From: Rhodospirillaceae bacterium
GTDB lineage: Bacteria; Pseudomonadota; Alphaproteobacteria; Rhodospirillales; Rhodospirillaceae
Assembly (NCBI GenBank): GCA_947476925.1
Contig: CANJSF010000026.1
Span: 1 to 47,390, forward strand
Direction of reading: 5' to 3'
Length of the DNA: 47,390 nucleotides
Shown: positions 1-8,794 of the stretch, one piece after another
How positions within the stretch are numbered: the stretch's first letter is position 1
Layout: every line of letters starts with the position of its first letter
Notes under the pieces: model-generated
Seen by the model: only the letters and a program-made list of their open reading frames with translations
The model's database searches: none
Told to the model about the DNA's origin: nothing
Program-made: the position numbers and the translations under genes

Positions 1-65
1 GAGTGACCGCCCTTGATATGACCCAAAACACGATTGCGAAGATCAAGCGAATAGGATTTGCCCAT
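1..65 (-). CDS. IS630-family transposase, N-terminal fragment (runs off left edge)
   Basis: Read on the minus strand from an ATG at 65-63, the 21 complete codons give MGKSYSLDLRNRVLGHIKGG followed by H. This is the characteristic opening of IS630-type transposases, where a helix-turn-helix domain precedes the DDE catalytic domain. A strong Shine-Dalgarno (GGAGGTGG) sits just upstream of the ATG, which supports the start. The rest of the gene lies outside the window, so intactness cannot be judged. The element end and its target TA should lie in the 79 bases between this start and the PQQ dehydrogenase stop at 145, but I could not identify a terminal inverted repeat without the other end. Identification rests on about 20 residues. 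Confidence 0.72.
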   Translation of the reverse strand, partial: MGKSYSLDLRNRVLGHIKGGH

Positions 66-144
66 GAACCACCTCCACGAACGGTGAATCACAAATCCAA
101 CCCAAAGGGAATCCCAAATCGATTCCTATTTCACGCGCGATGCT

Positions 145-2079
145 CTAGTCTGCCAATGTGTAGGCGATCAAATAATCACCCAGTGCGGTCTCGGCTCGTG
201 AATGCCCGCCTGCGGCTATCACCACGTACTGTTTGCCGCCCGCCATGTACGTCATCGGCACCGACATGCCCGGCACCGGCAATTTGGATTGCCACAGCTC
301 TTGGCCGTTCACGGTGTCGATCGCGCGCAGCTTTTCATCCATGGTCGCGGCAATGAAGATCAGACCACCGGCAGTGACAATCGGTCCGCCGATGTTGGGC
401 GAGCCCCAGCCAAAGGATGCCGGAATCGTGATGCCGTACTTTTTCACCTGGCCCAGTGGAATTTTCCATTTCAGTTTGCCTGTGCCCATGTCAATGGCCG
501 ACAGTGTTCCCCACGGCGCGGGGCTGCATGGAATGCCCAACGGCGACATAAACACTTCACCCTCGGCGCGGTACGGTGTGCCCTGCAATGGCCGCGTGAG
601 ATAATCCACTCCGGGGGTTTTATCTTCTTTTTCCATGTCGCTTTTTTTGATGAACTTCAGGCGCGTGGCCAAGTTCTCGGCTTTGATCACCAGTGTATTA
701 TTGACCGGATCAAACGCTGCACCGCCCCAGTTGCCCCCGCCCAACGCTGACGGAAACAGTAACGAGCCCTTCTCGCTGGGTGGCGTGTACATGCCGTCAT
801 AACGCATTTTGTCGAACTCGCGTTGGCACCAGGCTTTGTCCAGTGGTGTGAGACCAAACAAGTCCTCGCGTTTGATGATTTGCCCGGCAAATGCATCGAT
901 GCCCACGGGCACCGGTTGTGTGGGCGAGGATTTTTCACCCGGCACATCAGATTGCGGCACTGCGCGTTCTTCAATGGGCCACACCGGCGCTCCGGTGGCG
1001 CGCTCGTGCACAAACAGCCAACCCGTTTTGGTTTGGGTGATGGCGACATCAATCTCTTTCCCGTCCTTCTTGATCTTGACGAGCAGTGGATGGCCGACGA
1101 GATCGTAGTCGAAGGTATCGTGATGAACGGTTTGGAAAGACCACACAACTTTGCCAGTCTCGGTTGACACGGCGACAGTTGAGTCAGACAGCGGAATATC
1201 GAACAATCGTTCGCCGCCGTAGTAATCCGTCGATGGGCTGGTCGTGGGCAAGAACACCAAGCCGCGCTCGACATCAGCGCTCATGGTCGACCACACGTTA
1301 GCGGCCCCTGTCTTGTCGCTCATGTCGGCAGGGATAGGGTTGAACTCCCATTTCAAATCGCCGGAGCGCGCATCAAAACCACGCACGACGCCATCGGCCG
1401 CATTCGTTAGCCCGTCATTTGCCGACGAGGCGATGACAACGACATCGCCGACAATCGCGGCTGGCGAGCCCATGCCGCCCGCAAAGCCTTCGCCGTGGTT
1501 GTCGTAATCAAGATGCGTGATGTAACCCGGATGGCCCTTGGCCGCGCCGAAATCTTCGCACGAAGCGCCTGTATCGGCGTCCATGGCATAGAGGTTGGCG
1601 TAGGCATCACCTTTGTAGATGCGCTTTTGGCAAGCAGCGCCTTGTTGCGGCTCTTTGGCTTCCCAGTACGACACGCCACGGCAGGTCATGGGGCGCTTGG
1701 GCTTTTCGAGCAATGGTTTGCCGTTCGGGCCTTTGGCCACCGTGGGGTCGAACACCCACTTCTCTTTGCCCGTGGCGGGGTCGAGCGCAAAAACGCGATT
1801 AAATGACGTACAATAGTAAAGCATGCCATTGGCTTGGATGGGTACGGCTTCCAGGCCATAAATTCCAGGGGGCGAGCCGGGCAAATCGCCCGAGCGGTGC
1901 GTCCACGCCACCTTGAGTTTGCCGATGTTTTTTGTGTTGATCTGGTCGAGCGGCGAATACTGGCTGCCGCCGGCATCGTTGCCAAAGTTGGGCCAATCGG
2001 CGCGAGGCTTGGCATCTTGCGCGAAAGCGCTGCAGGCCAGCGCCAAACCGACAACGGAAATCAAAACACGCAACTTCAT
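145..2079 (-). CDS. PQQ-dependent dehydrogenase (soluble, glucose/quinate/shikimate-like family)
   Basis: Periplasmic quinoprotein that would oxidise an alcohol, polyol or sugar and pass electrons to the respiratory chain. A Sec signal peptide (residues 1-20, AFA before QDAK) is followed by an eight-bladed propeller-type sequence. CRGVSYW (about 133-139) and a following blade ending in DADTG resemble the glucose/quinate/shikimate branch, but the five-helix membrane anchor of that family is absent, and no haem CxxCH is seen. I chose the second ATG (2079): the Shine-Dalgarno GGGGGA directly abuts the first ATG at 2085 and is correctly spaced from the second. It lies about 95 bases downstream of potI on the same strand, so it may be read with that operon or separately. 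No pqq biosynthesis gene is visible here. Substrate unknown. Confidence 0.85.
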   Translation of the reverse strand: MKLRVLISVVGLALACSAFAQDAKPRADWPNFGNDAGGSQYSPLDQINTKNIGKLKVAWTHRSGDLPGSPPGIYGLEAVPIQANGMLYYCTSFNRVFALDPATGKEKWVFDPTVAKGPNGKPLLEKPKRPMTCRGVSYWEAKEPQQGAACQKRIYKGDAYANLYAMDADTGASCEDFGAAKGHPGYITHLDYDNHGEGFAGGMGSPAAIVGDVVVIASSANDGLTNAADGVVRGFDARSGDLKWEFNPIPADMSDKTGAANVWSTMSADVERGLVFLPTTSPSTDYYGGERLFDIPLSDSTVAVSTETGKVVWSFQTVHHDTFDYDLVGHPLLVKIKKDGKEIDVAITQTKTGWLFVHERATGAPVWPIEERAVPQSDVPGEKSSPTQPVPVGIDAFAGQIIKREDLFGLTPLDKAWCQREFDKMRYDGMYTPPSEKGSLLFPSALGGGNWGGAAFDPVNNTLVIKAENLATRLKFIKKSDMEKEDKTPGVDYLTRPLQGTPYRAEGEVFMSPLGIPCSPAPWGTLSAIDMGTGKLKWKIPLGQVKKYGITIPASFGWGSPNIGGPIVTAGGLIFIAATMDEKLRAIDTVNGQELWQSKLPVPGMSVPMTYMAGGKQYVVIAAGGHSRAETALGDYLIAYTLAD

Positions 2080-2136
2080 GGTCATTCCCCCTTAGATTTG
2101 AAGCAAGCCTAGCACGTTGCCTCGTGACCTCCACAA

Positions 2137-2158
2137 CATGATCACCGCGGCATGATCA
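2137..2158. promoter_or_regulatory. Repeated CATGATCA motif between potI and the PQQ dehydrogenase
   Basis: CATGATCA occurs at 2137-2144 and again at 2151-2158, separated by the palindromic hexamer CCGCGG. Each copy contains the self-complementary core TGATCA, so the site is both a direct and an inverted repeat. It lies about 60 bases upstream of the dehydrogenase start and could be an operator. Function is inference only. Confidence 0.3.
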
Positions 2159-2174
2159 TGGAGCGGGCTTCGAA

Positions 2175-2987
2175 TTATTCAGGCAGCACTTTGCCACCCC
2201 GGCGCGCTTGCAGCCAGGCCGCAAGCCCCAGGCAGACCGCCGACATCACCACCAACACGCTGGCCAAGGCATTGATTTTGGGGCTGACCCCCAGCCGCAC
2301 GGCAGAAAAAATCACCATCGGCAGTGTGGTCGATTGCGGGCCAGAGGTAAAACTGGCGATGACCAAATCATCAAGCGACAGCACAAACGCCAGCAACCAC
2401 CCCGCCCCCATGGCAGGTGCAATCATCGGCAATGTAATCGCCGTTAATACGCGCAGGGGTGATGCACCCAAATCAGACGCCGCTTCTTCGCACTCGCGCG
2501 ATAGACCCGTCAGCCGCGCCTGAACGATGTAGGCGATATATGTCATGGCCAGTGTGGCGTGTGCGACCACAATGGTGCCAATGCCGCGCCCAGCGGGCCA
2601 GCCCAGCGTTTGCTCGGCGGCAACAAACACCAGCAGCATCGACAAGCCGATAATGACCTCGGGCAAGACCAGCGGAGTTGCAAGCAACCCTAGAAACAAA
2701 ACGCGCCCCCGGAAACGCCCATGGCGCGCCAGTACAAGCCCAGCGCACGTGCCCAAGGCGGTTGCAGCCGTCGCCGAGAGGCCGGCAACAATCAGGCTGT
2801 TGGCCGTGGCATTCAAAAACTGGCGGTCGTTCAATAGCTCGCCGTACCACCGCAACGAAAAGCCCGTCCATACGCCAGCCAATCGCGATTCATTGAACGA
2901 GGTCGCAATCACAAGCAACGTGGGAACGTACAGAAACACCAGCCCAAGCCCCAAGACCGCCATGGCGAACAGCGGAAATCGGCTCAT
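2175..2987 (-). CDS. potI: Putrescine ABC transporter permease PotI
   Basis: Inner-membrane permease of a polyamine importer (270 aa, normal for PotC/PotI). Several hydrophobic helices are evident and the cytoplasmic EAA loop that docks on the ATPase is at about residues 168-188 (EEAASDLGASPLRVLTAITL). The start ATG overlaps the potH stop by four bases (ATGA), indicating translational coupling. It is the last of four consecutive pot genes and would pair with PotH to form the channel. The family assignment is clear; putrescine rather than spermidine is inferred from the PotF-like binding protein. Confidence 0.93.
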   Translation of the reverse strand: MSRFPLFAMAVLGLGLVFLYVPTLLVIATSFNESRLAGVWTGFSLRWYGELLNDRQFLNATANSLIVAGLSATAATALGTCAGLVLARHGRFRGRVLFLGLLATPLVLPEVIIGLSMLLVFVAAEQTLGWPAGRGIGTIVVAHATLAMTYIAYIVQARLTGLSRECEEAASDLGASPLRVLTAITLPMIAPAMGAGWLLAFVLSLDDLVIASFTSGPQSTTLPMVIFSAVRLGVSPKINALASVLVVMSAVCLGLAAWLQARRGGKVLPE

Positions 2988-3874
2988 GGCGCGCGCTCGG
3001 TTTTATAAAATTGCAGTGCCAACAAAGGCACAACCAAGATCACCAACAAGACCGACGCCACGGCCGAACTTACCGGCCAATCACGATTGCTGAAAAATTC
3101 GCTCCACAATACTTTGCCGATCATCAGAACATCTGCGCCACCCAACAGCTCGGGGATGACAAACTCCCCGACCGCCGGCACGAACACGAGCAAACACCCG
3201 GCGTAAATTCCCGGCAGCGACAACGGCAGCGTGATGCGCCAAAAAGCGCGGACCGGGGTCGCTCCCAAATCGAGCGCCGCTTCAATCAGCGAGGCATCAA
3301 GTTTTTCCAGGCGCGCATAAAGCGGCAATAGCATGTAGGGCAAATAACAAAACACCATGCCGAGATACACCGCAAACTCGGTGTTGATCAGCCGCAGCGG
3401 CGTATCGATGAAACCCATCGATAGCAACGCCGAATTGATCAGCCCGGTCGGGCGCAACAATCCAACCCAGGCATAAACACGAATTAGGAACGACGTCCAG
3501 AACGGCAACAACACCAACATCAGCAGCGGCACGCGCCAGTGTTGCGGTGCGCGAGCAATTGCATAAGCCATGGGGTAACCGAGTAGCAGGGCCAGCAGTG
3601 TTGACACCGCCGCAATGCGCACAGAGTTGAGATATGCGCTGACGTAAAGTGAGTCGGCGGCCAGCAATTTGTAATTGGCCAGTGTTCCGAGCCATGTTTT
3701 CTGCCCAACTTCATCAGCGCCGATCAGCGGCGTATATGGCGGCACCCCCAATTGCATCTGCGCTAAGCTGATTTTAAGCGTCAGGATCAGCGGCAGCAGG
3801 GCGAAGACCGCAAGCCACAAATACGGAATCCAGACCGTCGTGCGCCGCACAGCGGGTGAGTCGATAGGGCTCAT
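2984..3874 (-). CDS. potH: Putrescine ABC transporter permease PotH
   Basis: Second permease subunit, 296 aa from the ATG at 3874, which overlaps the ATPase stop as ATGA; a longer reading from 3907 is possible but would overlap the ATPase by 37 bases and adds no family sequence. A short cytoplasmic N-terminus leads into a first helix at about 15-38, and the EAA loop is at about 198-218 (IEAALDLGATPVRAFWRITL). Coupled to genes on both sides. The divergent EAA sequences of PotH and PotI fit a heterodimeric channel. Confidence 0.93.
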   Translation of the reverse strand: MSPIDSPAVRRTTVWIPYLWLAVFALLPLILTLKISLAQMQLGVPPYTPLIGADEVGQKTWLGTLANYKLLAADSLYVSAYLNSVRIAAVSTLLALLLGYPMAYAIARAPQHWRVPLLMLVLLPFWTSFLIRVYAWVGLLRPTGLINSALLSMGFIDTPLRLINTEFAVYLGMVFCYLPYMLLPLYARLEKLDASLIEAALDLGATPVRAFWRITLPLSLPGIYAGCLLVFVPAVGEFVIPELLGGADVLMIGKVLWSEFFSNRDWPVSSAVASVLLVILVVPLLALQFYKTERAP

Positions 3875-4935
3875 GCCGTCAACACCACAACGGCACTGGC
3901 GGGCCACGACAAATGCACGCGATCGCCTCGGACGCTTGATGGGTGTGTGCCATTTTGACGCGTGATGCGGATAAGCGCCCCGTGAGCGGCCCGCACCAAG
4001 TAGGTTGAGACCGTGCCGAGATAGACGACGTCCTCGACCACACCGGCAACCGCATTGTCGCCAACATTCGAAAATTCAATGCGCTCGGGGCGCACCGAAA
4101 TCGCCACGCTGCTGCCAGCGGCGGGCAATGACGCTGCAACCGCAACCGATAAACCGAGCGCGGCGCAATCGACGCGTTGGCCCTCGGTGCTGACGCAGGC
4201 CTCCCAGACATTCGACTCACCAAAGAACGACGCCACAAGCTTTGAGCACGGCGCGTCATACAATTCGCGCGGCGGCGCAACCTGCACCACCCTGCCCTTA
4301 TCCATCACCGCAACGCGATCAGCCATGGTCATGGCGTCTTCTTGGTCGTGCGTTACAACCACGAAGGCGATGCCCAACCGTTCACGCAAATTGCGCAACT
4401 CCAGCCGGGTGCGTTCGCGCAAAGCACGATCAAGCGCAGCCATCGGCTCGTCGAGAAGCAAAACTTTAGGGCGCTTCGCGATACATCGGGCCAAGGCGAC
4501 GCGCTGTTTTTGTCCGCCTGACAACTGATCGGGCCGACGTTTGGCCAGACTGGCCATTTCGACCAGCTCCAGCGCATCGGTGACGCGGGCGGCAAGCTCG
4601 GCCCCGGCCATGCCATCTTGTTTCAAACCAAACGCCACGTTTTCGGCCACGCTCATATGTGGGAACAACGCATAGGACTGAAACATCAGATTGACGGGGC
4701 GCAAGAACGGCGGCGTGGCCGTCATGTCAGCGCCCGCTATGATAATGCGCCCGGCATCAACCGCTTCAAGCCCAGCCATGAGACGAAGCAGGGTGGTTTT
4801 GCCGCAGCCCGAGGCGCCAAGCAGCGCCAGAAATTCGTTGTTGCGCACGGCCAGCGACACACCGTCGACAGCCACAACACCGCCGAATGACTTTCGAACC
4901 TCAACAATCTCAATCGCGGTGGCGGGTTGCGGCAT
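3871..4935 (-). CDS. potG: Putrescine ABC transporter ATP-binding protein PotG
   Basis: Cytoplasmic ATPase powering the importer (354 aa). Walker A GASGCGKTT at 40-48, Q-loop Gln86, signature LSGGQ at 138-142, Walker B LLLDEP at 159-164 and the switch His196 in VVTHDQEDAM are all intact. The C-terminal part (from about 235) is a TOBE-type regulatory domain as in PotA/PotG/MalK. It starts 10 bases after the potF stop and overlaps potH. PotA and PotG cannot be separated by motifs alone; the name follows the operon order F-G-H-I. Confidence 0.92.
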   Translation of the reverse strand: MPQPATAIEIVEVRKSFGGVVAVDGVSLAVRNNEFLALLGASGCGKTTLLRLMAGLEAVDAGRIIIAGADMTATPPFLRPVNLMFQSYALFPHMSVAENVAFGLKQDGMAGAELAARVTDALELVEMASLAKRRPDQLSGGQKQRVALARCIAKRPKVLLLDEPMAALDRALRERTRLELRNLRERLGIAFVVVTHDQEDAMTMADRVAVMDKGRVVQVAPPRELYDAPCSKLVASFFGESNVWEACVSTEGQRVDCAALGLSVAVAASLPAAGSSVAISVRPERIEFSNVGDNAVAGVVEDVVYLGTVSTYLVRAAHGALIRITRQNGTHPSSVRGDRVHLSWPASAVVVLTA

Positions 4936-4945
4936 CGAGAAAAAA

Positions 4946-6049
4946 CTACGAGCCGGTTTTCACGCGCGTCCACAAACGCGTGCGCAAGCGTTCAATCTCC
5001 GGCGTGGGGATGGTCTCGGTCAGCAATTTGGCCGCCACAGTGGGCGGCGGATACACCGTGGGGTCGGCCAGCAATTCCTTATTCATAAAGGGCGCGGCCT
5101 TCATGTTCGGATTGGCGTAGTAAACCTCGTTTGAAATCTTGGCCACGATTTCAGGGCGTAGAATATAATTCAAAAATTTATGCGCGTTGTCCGGGTGTGG
5201 CGCGTCTTTCGGGATGGCCAGAAAATCAAACCACATGATCGCGCCTTCTTTCGGAATGCGGTAGGCGATCTTCACACCGTTCTTGGCTTCCTCGGCCCGC
5301 GCCGACGCTTGGAACACATCGCCCGAATAGCCCATCGCGACGCAGATATCCCCATTTGCCAAAGCGGTAATGTATTCCGAGTTATTGAATTGCGTGATGT
5401 AAGGCCGCACATTTTTCCACATCGCGGCAGCGGCCTCGTAATCAGCGGCGACAGCGGAATTCGGCGACTTGCCCATGTAACTCAGCGTGAGTTCAAAAAT
5501 ATCGGCTGGCGAATCAAATGCCGAGATTCCGCACTGAGATAACTTGGCTGCGTTTTGCGGATCAAGAATCAGCGACCAACTGTCGACCGGGGCGTTCTTG
5601 CCCAAAATTTGTTTAATTTTATTGACGTTGTAACCCAAGCCCGACGTGCCCCACATGTAAACCATGGCGAATTGGTTGCCCGGATCTTGAACGGCGGCCC
5701 GTTTGGCGATGTTGGGGTCTTGAGTGTCGATATTGGTCAGTTTGGTTTTGTCGAGCGGCTGAACAATGCCAGCTTTAATAAAGCGGCCTAGCACCGGGCC
5801 ATTGGGGACAACCACATCGTAGCCCGAACCGCCCGCCAGTAACTTGGCTTCCAGCATTTCGCTCGAATCATAGTTATCGATGTTAACCTTGATGCCGGTT
5901 TCTTTGGTGAAATTGGCAATGGTGTCGGGCGCCAGATAGTCCGACCAAATATAGAGGTTCAGCGTTTTTTCTTCGGCCAGAACGGGCGAGGTACAAACCC
6001 AGGCCAGCGCAAGGGCAGCGCCGAATTTGAACCATGTACAGTTTGACAT
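4946..6049 (-). CDS. potF: Putrescine-binding periplasmic protein PotF
   Basis: Solute-binding protein (367 aa) that captures putrescine in the periplasm and delivers it to PotH/PotI. A Sec signal peptide (about 1-25, cleavage near VLA|EEK) precedes a mature sequence that follows PotF closely: WSDYLAPDTIANFTKETGIK near the N-terminus, then NAPVDSWSLIL, ANGDICVAMGYSGDV, FLNYILRPEI and a C-terminal TRLWTRVKTGS. First gene of a complete potFGHI operon. A plausible sigma70 promoter lies 32-61 bases upstream. Recognition is by resemblance to E. coli PotF over the full length. Confidence 0.93.
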   Translation of the reverse strand: MSNCTWFKFGAALALAWVCTSPVLAEEKTLNLYIWSDYLAPDTIANFTKETGIKVNIDNYDSSEMLEAKLLAGGSGYDVVVPNGPVLGRFIKAGIVQPLDKTKLTNIDTQDPNIAKRAAVQDPGNQFAMVYMWGTSGLGYNVNKIKQILGKNAPVDSWSLILDPQNAAKLSQCGISAFDSPADIFELTLSYMGKSPNSAVAADYEAAAAMWKNVRPYITQFNNSEYITALANGDICVAMGYSGDVFQASARAEEAKNGVKIAYRIPKEGAIMWFDFLAIPKDAPHPDNAHKFLNYILRPEIVAKISNEVYYANPNMKAAPFMNKELLADPTVYPPPTVAAKLLTETIPTPEIERLRTRLWTRVKTGS

Positions 6050-6080
6050 AGGACGAGCCCCAAAAAAGTGTGAGCGCTCA

Positions 6081-6110
6081 ATACTAGGGACCCAGGGTAG
6101 GAGCTGGCAA
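6081..6110 (-). promoter_or_regulatory. Candidate sigma70 promoter for the pot operon
   Basis: On the minus strand TTGCCA (6110-6105) and TAGTAT (6086-6081) are separated by 18 bases and lie just upstream of potF, inside the only gap (6050-6118) before the next gene. The match is reasonable but unproven. Confidence 0.4.
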
Positions 6111-6118
6111 TCAATTGA

Positions 6119-7414
6119 TTAGCGGGCCTTGCCGTTCAGTGCACCCCAGGGTGTGCGTTCGGGCGGCGGGCTATCGAGCCGCTCCATGCCCGTTGGCAAA
6201 CCAAACTGGCGGCGACCAAAGTTCAACATATGCACGTCCCAGTTCAAAGCCACTTGGTTTTGCATGACGTTCAGGTCGCGATAAAAGCGCTGCACGGGAT
6301 TGCTATCATAGATCCCGATAGCGCCCATTTGGCGCACCAAACGATGAACGAGATTGTGGCATAGCCTCGCGATGTAGGTGCGTTCGCGCCCAGAATCGAT
6401 GAACTCATCAGGCTTGATGTTACGCCGTGCCAGCCCGCGCTGATGAAGAAACTGATTGTGCTTGTCATACAGCGCGCGCGCCGCTTCCAGTTCGCAGTAC
6501 GATTCGGCAATGCGCTCTTGCACCGTATGCAATTGCGCTGGGGAATTGGGCATCATCGCCGACACGCGCGAGGTCGTGGACTCGCGATATGCCTCATAAG
6601 CACCTTCGGCCGCGCCCAGCACCGGGCCTAAAAGCCAACTTGAGAAGTACGCACCGAACGCGACATCATACAAATAGCAATCCGGATTCACTGCAGCGCC
6701 GGGTGGATTGGCTTGGAAGCTGCCCGGTCCATCAACAAGCATACGCTCGGGCACAAACACGTTATTAAAATTCAAATCCTTCGAGCCGGTCCCCTTCATC
6801 CCAGCCACATGCCAGGTGTCCAGAATCTCAACTTGCGAGGCCGGCACCGTGGCGCGCACGGCGCGCCCGGTTTTGCTGCCATCATCGGCCAGCACGTCGC
6901 CGTTAACCATTACCCAATCGGCATGATCGCAGCCCGAAGCAAATCGCCAGATGCCATTTGCAATAACACCGCCGTTGGCCTTGACCAGTTTGCCGGTGGT
7001 TTGGGCCGAACCGGTGACGAACAGTTGGTTCGGACCCTTCGCAAAAATCTCGTCTTGGAGTTCCTTGGGGAACCGCCCAACGATTCCGGAATGTCCGCCG
7101 ACGACGGCCACAATCCAAGCAGTTGAGGCACATCCGCGCGCAATGATGCGGGCGGCTTCGGGCAGCGCCGGCCAATCCATCTCTAGCCCGCCATAGCGCT
7201 TGGGCGTGATGATGCGCAGCAAGCCTGCCGCATACAACTCGTCCATGGTTTCGTTGGGAAGCTTGCGCAGGTCTTCGGTTTGAGAGGCGCGTTTTGAAAG
7301 TGTCGGCACGAGTGATGCCGCATTTGCCATCAATTGATCTGTCGTCAGAGTTGGCGTTGACGCCGAAACAGCGGTCGTTGCTTTGTGATCCGACACAGCC
7401 TGAGCAGAACCCAT
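6119..7414 (-). CDS. Flavin-dependent monooxygenase, acyl-CoA dehydrogenase fold (HsaA/HpaB-C2 type)
   Basis: 431 aa, member of the acyl-CoA-dehydrogenase-fold hydroxylases (group D flavin monooxygenases such as HsaA and p-hydroxyphenylacetate hydroxylase C2), which use reduced FMN/FAD supplied by a separate reductase. Visible family features are the N-terminal AAGLLRIITPKRYGG-type segment, the ACAD-like middle beta domain (GIWRFASGCDHADWVMVNG) and a helical C-terminus ending near VQRFYRDLNVMQNQVALNWD. The ATG at 7414 is preceded by AGGA at good spacing; the reading from 7480 would overlap the upstream gene. It follows a CMD-family gene by 11 bases and is paralogous to the protein at 22667. 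No flavin reductase is encoded in the window. Substrate unknown. Confidence 0.8.
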   Translation of the reverse strand: MGSAQAVSDHKATTAVSASTPTLTTDQLMANAASLVPTLSKRASQTEDLRKLPNETMDELYAAGLLRIITPKRYGGLEMDWPALPEAARIIARGCASTAWIVAVVGGHSGIVGRFPKELQDEIFAKGPNQLFVTGSAQTTGKLVKANGGVIANGIWRFASGCDHADWVMVNGDVLADDGSKTGRAVRATVPASQVEILDTWHVAGMKGTGSKDLNFNNVFVPERMLVDGPGSFQANPPGAAVNPDCYLYDVAFGAYFSSWLLGPVLGAAEGAYEAYRESTTSRVSAMMPNSPAQLHTVQERIAESYCELEAARALYDKHNQFLHQRGLARRNIKPDEFIDSGRERTYIARLCHNLVHRLVRQMGAIGIYDSNPVQRFYRDLNVMQNQVALNWDVHMLNFGRRQFGLPTGMERLDSPPPERTPWGALNGKAR

Positions 7415-7425
7415 CACAAATTTTC

Positions 7426-7869
7426 CTATCGCGATTTCAATTTGCGTTTCGCCTTTTTCGGATGAGGCAAATGGCCCCAATCGCGCAAGGCATCTCGGAC
7501 AACATGAAAACTATCAATCGTGGCAGGAATCCCGGCATACAGCGCGGTGTGGAGCAGCACTTCTTTGATCTCAGTCACGCTGCAGCCGTTGTTCAACGCT
7601 CCGCGGAGGTGAATGAGTAGTTCACGCGGGCGATTGAGGGCCGTGAGCAGAGCCAGATTGACGAGGCTGCGGGTTTTCAGCGGCAATTCGGGCCGCGTCC
7701 ACACATCGTTCCACACCCATTCATGAATGAAGGTAATCAGCTCGCGGTTAAAATCGTCCATGCCCGCGAGCGAAGCGTCGACATACTCATTGCCCAGCAC
7801 TCGGCGCCGCTGCTTCTCGCCTGTGGCGGCGCGGGATGTCTTCTTTGCTTTACGCTTTGTTGCGACCAT
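7426..7869 (-). CDS. Carboxymuconolactone decarboxylase family protein
   Basis: 147 aa, cytoplasmic, with a basic N-terminal tail (KRKAKKTSRAATG) and then the all-helical CMD/AhpD-like domain. RSLVNLALLTALNR and LIHLRGALNNGCSVTEIKEV match the PcaC-type 4-carboxymuconolactone decarboxylase profile, and no CxxC peroxidase motif is present, so the PcaC branch fits better than AhpD. PcaC proteins act in ring-cleavage pathways; many CMD homologues next to monooxygenases have other, undefined roles. Probably transcribed with the flavin monooxygenase 11 bases downstream. Confidence 0.83.
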   Translation of the reverse strand: MVATKRKAKKTSRAATGEKQRRRVLGNEYVDASLAGMDDFNRELITFIHEWVWNDVWTRPELPLKTRSLVNLALLTALNRPRELLIHLRGALNNGCSVTEIKEVLLHTALYAGIPATIDSFHVVRDALRDWGHLPHPKKAKRKLKSR

Positions 7870-7952
7870 GAGCCATCATAGGGCTAGGATCCGGTGACAC
7901 CAGCGAGCGGGCATAAGTGTTTTGGGCACCGTTCACAGGTTGGGCGGACAAA

Positions 7953-8780
7953 TTAGACCAAACCCGCGTCGCCAATGGGGTTGCGTTTAATGAACGGCGA
8001 CGTCATCACACGCCAGAGAAGTTTGGGCACCGGCAGCCAATTGATCCGCGCCCCTGCCTTAACGTTGCTCAGCACTTTTTCAACAATGTAACACGCGACG
8101 GGACCAACAGAGTCCCCGAACATCATAATAAATTTCTTCTTGGTGCGCAGCTCCGCGGCGGGCTGGCCCCATGCCTCGGCCAAACTGAGTTCGGTCACAA
8201 CGATGCCCGGTTGAATGTAACCCACAAGAATCTGTTTTGCTTTGAGCTCTTTTACGGCAGCGCCGGTGAAGTATGTCAGCGCGCGTTTGGTCGAGCCATA
8301 AACAGCCAGTCCTGCGCGCGTCATGCCGTCGGATCCGAACCCTTCGAAGTTATAAATCGCGCCGCGCCAATTCTCGACGACCTCTTGCGCTTCCATGGCT
8401 TTGGCCGCGACAGCCGTACCATTCATCGCGCCGGACAAGTTGGTTTCGATGACATTCACAATATCGGCGGGGTCGAGCTGACCGACGTTGCGATACTTGT
8501 TAATCAGGCCTGCGTTATTGATCCAGATGTCGATGCGCCCAAACACTTTGGCCGATTGCCGCCAAAGGTTCTGCACTTGCGCCACATCGGACACATCGCA
8601 CGCAATGCCAATGGCGCGACCGGCGAGTTTGGTGGTGTTGAGGTTGGTCACGGCGGCATCGACGGTATCTTGGCGTCGCCCACTGATGACAACGTTGTGC
8701 CCACGTTTTAAAAACTCAGTCGCCAAGCCAAGCCCGATGCCTTTAGTCGAGCCGGTAATGACAATTGCTTTGGCCGACAT
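7953..8780 (-). CDS. Short-chain dehydrogenase/reductase (paralogue group, copy 1)
   Basis: 275-aa classical SDR using NAD(P)H. Cofactor motif TGSTKGIG at the N-terminus, NNAG in the central strand, and the YGSTK (YxxxK) catalytic pair preceded by a conserved IYNFEGFGSDG segment that carries the likely catalytic serine. I chose the ATG at 8780 because GGAGGG is seven bases upstream and the product length matches the three paralogues; a longer reading to 8906 overlaps the MFS gene. It lies 14 bases downstream of the MFS gene, so a transport-plus-reduction unit is likely. Substrate unknown. Confidence 0.88.
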   Translation of the reverse strand: MSAKAIVITGSTKGIGLGLATEFLKRGHNVVISGRRQDTVDAAVTNLNTTKLAGRAIGIACDVSDVAQVQNLWRQSAKVFGRIDIWINNAGLINKYRNVGQLDPADIVNVIETNLSGAMNGTAVAAKAMEAQEVVENWRGAIYNFEGFGSDGMTRAGLAVYGSTKRALTYFTGAAVKELKAKQILVGYIQPGIVVTELSLAEAWGQPAAELRTKKKFIMMFGDSVGPVACYIVEKVLSNVKAGARINWLPVPKLLWRVMTSPFIKRNPIGDAGLV

Positions 8781-8794
8781 GATGTCGCCCTCCG

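Noticed and set aside
6119-7414. True acyl-CoA dehydrogenase function
   Set aside because: Similarity is to HsaA/HpaB-C2-type hydroxylases, the partner gene is a CMD protein, and no beta-oxidation genes are nearby; the acyl-CoA dehydrogenase label reflects the fold only.
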